This document shows positions 5,213-5,725 of a DNA stretch of 5,725 bases, piece after piece; the stretch's first letter is position 1; each line of letters begins with the position of its first letter. Origin of the DNA: an uncultured bacterium (GTDB lineage: Bacteria; Krumholzibacteriota; Krumholzibacteriia; LZORAL124-64-63). The stretch spans positions 1 to 5,725 of the forward strand of contig CAINDZ010000636.1 in the NCBI GenBank assembly GCA_903847545.1, written 5' to 3'. Under the pieces are notes generated by a model that saw nothing but the letters and a program-made list of their open reading frames with translations, was not told where the DNA came from and made no database searches. The translations under genes were made by a program, and so were the position numbers.

Positions 5213-5725
5213 GTGTCCGCCCGTTCGTGCGGCCTTGCCTGCCTGGTCATCATCGCCGCGATCGCTTCGCCTGGTTGGGCCGGGCCGTTGGACGCGCCCG
5301 CGCGACCGCGCTTCACGCTGGCCGCGGGCGTGGCCGGTTGGCGGTCGGCCATGGACGCCTGGTCCTATGAAGAGTCCTTCCTGGGGACGGCGCGGGGTTC
5401 GGGCGCGCTGGTGCGCCACGACGGCGGCTGGGACGCGCGCGCGGCGGTGGCGCTCGGCCGGCTCGCCGCCGGGTCCAATGGGCTGCGTGCGGAATTGTGC
5501 TACGGGCAGGATCGCCTGGCGCTCTCCGAGCACCTGCAACCCGTCCACGTGGGAACCGCGCGCCGGTACGACCTGGGAAGGCTGGAACGTAGGCGCCTGA
5601 CCGCGCGCGTGGGGAGCGGGTTCCGCCTGCGGGGCGGACTGTCGATGATGGCGAGCGTCGGGCTGGTCGATGTCCAGTTCAACCGGTTCACGGTCACCGC
5701 CGATGATCCCGAACTGCCGCACGCA
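5213..5725 (+). CDS. Secreted, probably beta-rich envelope protein of unknown function, N-terminal part (truncated by window edge)
   Basis: The frame opens at GTG 5213 and remains open to the right edge (171 codons so far). GGGGAG at 5201-5206, 6 nt before the GTG, is a good ribosome site. An in-frame stop at 5147-5149, with no ATG in between, supports this start. Residues 1-23 form a signal peptide: Arg4, hydrophobic core LACLVIIAAIAS, and a likely cut after GWA (Ala23). It is therefore exported. The mature part has alternating polar and hydrophobic short strands (for example RFTLAAGVAGW, RLTARVGSGFRLRGGLSMMASVGLVDVQFNRFTV broken by turns) that resemble an outer-membrane beta-barrel. No family motif is recognisable. 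Codons favour G or C at third positions, as expected for a real gene here. It is transcribed divergently from the bcr operon and shares the 179-bp intergenic region with it, but a functional link is not shown. No convincing promoter for it was found. Confidence 0.6.
   Translation, partial: MSARSCGLACLVIIAAIASPGWAGPLDAPARPRFTLAAGVAGWRSAMDAWSYEESFLGTARGSGALVRHDGGWDARAAVALGRLAAGSNGLRAELCYGQDRLALSEHLQPVHVGTARRYDLGRLERRRLTARVGSGFRLRGGLSMMASVGLVDVQFNRFTVTADDPELPHA

Noticed and set aside
5154..5600. Plus-strand open frame of 148 codons starting with ATG-like context near 5154
   Set aside because: It has no ribosome site and a translation rich in Arg, Trp and Pro, typical of an off-frame reading. 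The overlapping frame from GTG 5213 has better start signals and an export signal.
5087..5722. Minus-strand open frame of 211 codons at the right end
   Set aside because: It would run through the bcr promoter and AT-rich regulatory island and has no recognisable motif. The plus-strand frame from 5213 has a ribosome site and a signal peptide and is preferred.
1..5725. CRISPR arrays, tRNA or rRNA genes, insertion sequences, toxin-antitoxin or defence genes
   Set aside because: No regularly spaced repeats, transposase-like proteins, terminal inverted repeats or recognisable RNA gene sequences were found by reading both strands.

Overview
The window is very GC-rich chromosomal DNA from a bacterium. 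Its core is a tight four-gene operon on the minus strand that encodes all four subunits of a class I (ATP-dependent) benzoyl-CoA reductase. The order is bcrC, bcrB, bcrA, bcrD, as in the Thauera bcrCBAD and Rhodopseudomonas badDEFG operons. A cleavable signal peptide on a beta-strand-rich neighbour suggests a Gram-negative-type (two-membrane) organism. The enzyme implies an anaerobic or facultatively anaerobic lifestyle with degradation of aromatic compounds. The sequence alone does not allow a taxon to be named.

Layout from left to right: (1) positions 1-335, minus strand, the N-terminal 111 codons of an unrecognised single-pass membrane protein that runs off the left edge; (2) positions 336-431, an intergenic gap with a perfect 10-bp GC-rich hairpin and a smaller stem-loop, probably the end of the bcr operon; (3) positions 432-5033, minus strand, bcrD, bcrA, bcrB and bcrC as read left to right, transcribed right to left, with every stop codon overlapping the next start (TGATG, ATGA, TGATG); (4) positions 5034-5212, a 179-bp divergent intergenic region whose left half is an AT-rich island, with a good sigma70-type promoter for the bcr operon and several overlapping symmetrical repeats that look like operator sites; (5) positions 5213-5725, plus strand, the start of a divergent secreted or outer-membrane-type protein of unknown function that runs off the right edge.

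From knowledge of the family, BcrA and BcrD form the ATPase and electron-activating module. It shares one [4Fe-4S] cluster and receives electrons from reduced ferredoxin. BcrB and BcrC form the module that binds benzoyl-CoA and reduces the ring to a cyclohexadiene-carbonyl-CoA. The motifs expected for these roles are intact in all four proteins. The ferredoxin, benzoate-CoA ligase and downstream beta-oxidation-like enzymes of the pathway are not in this window. I see no sign of a wholly new system. The points most worth following are the operator-like architecture of the bcr promoter and the stand-alone nature of the cassette.
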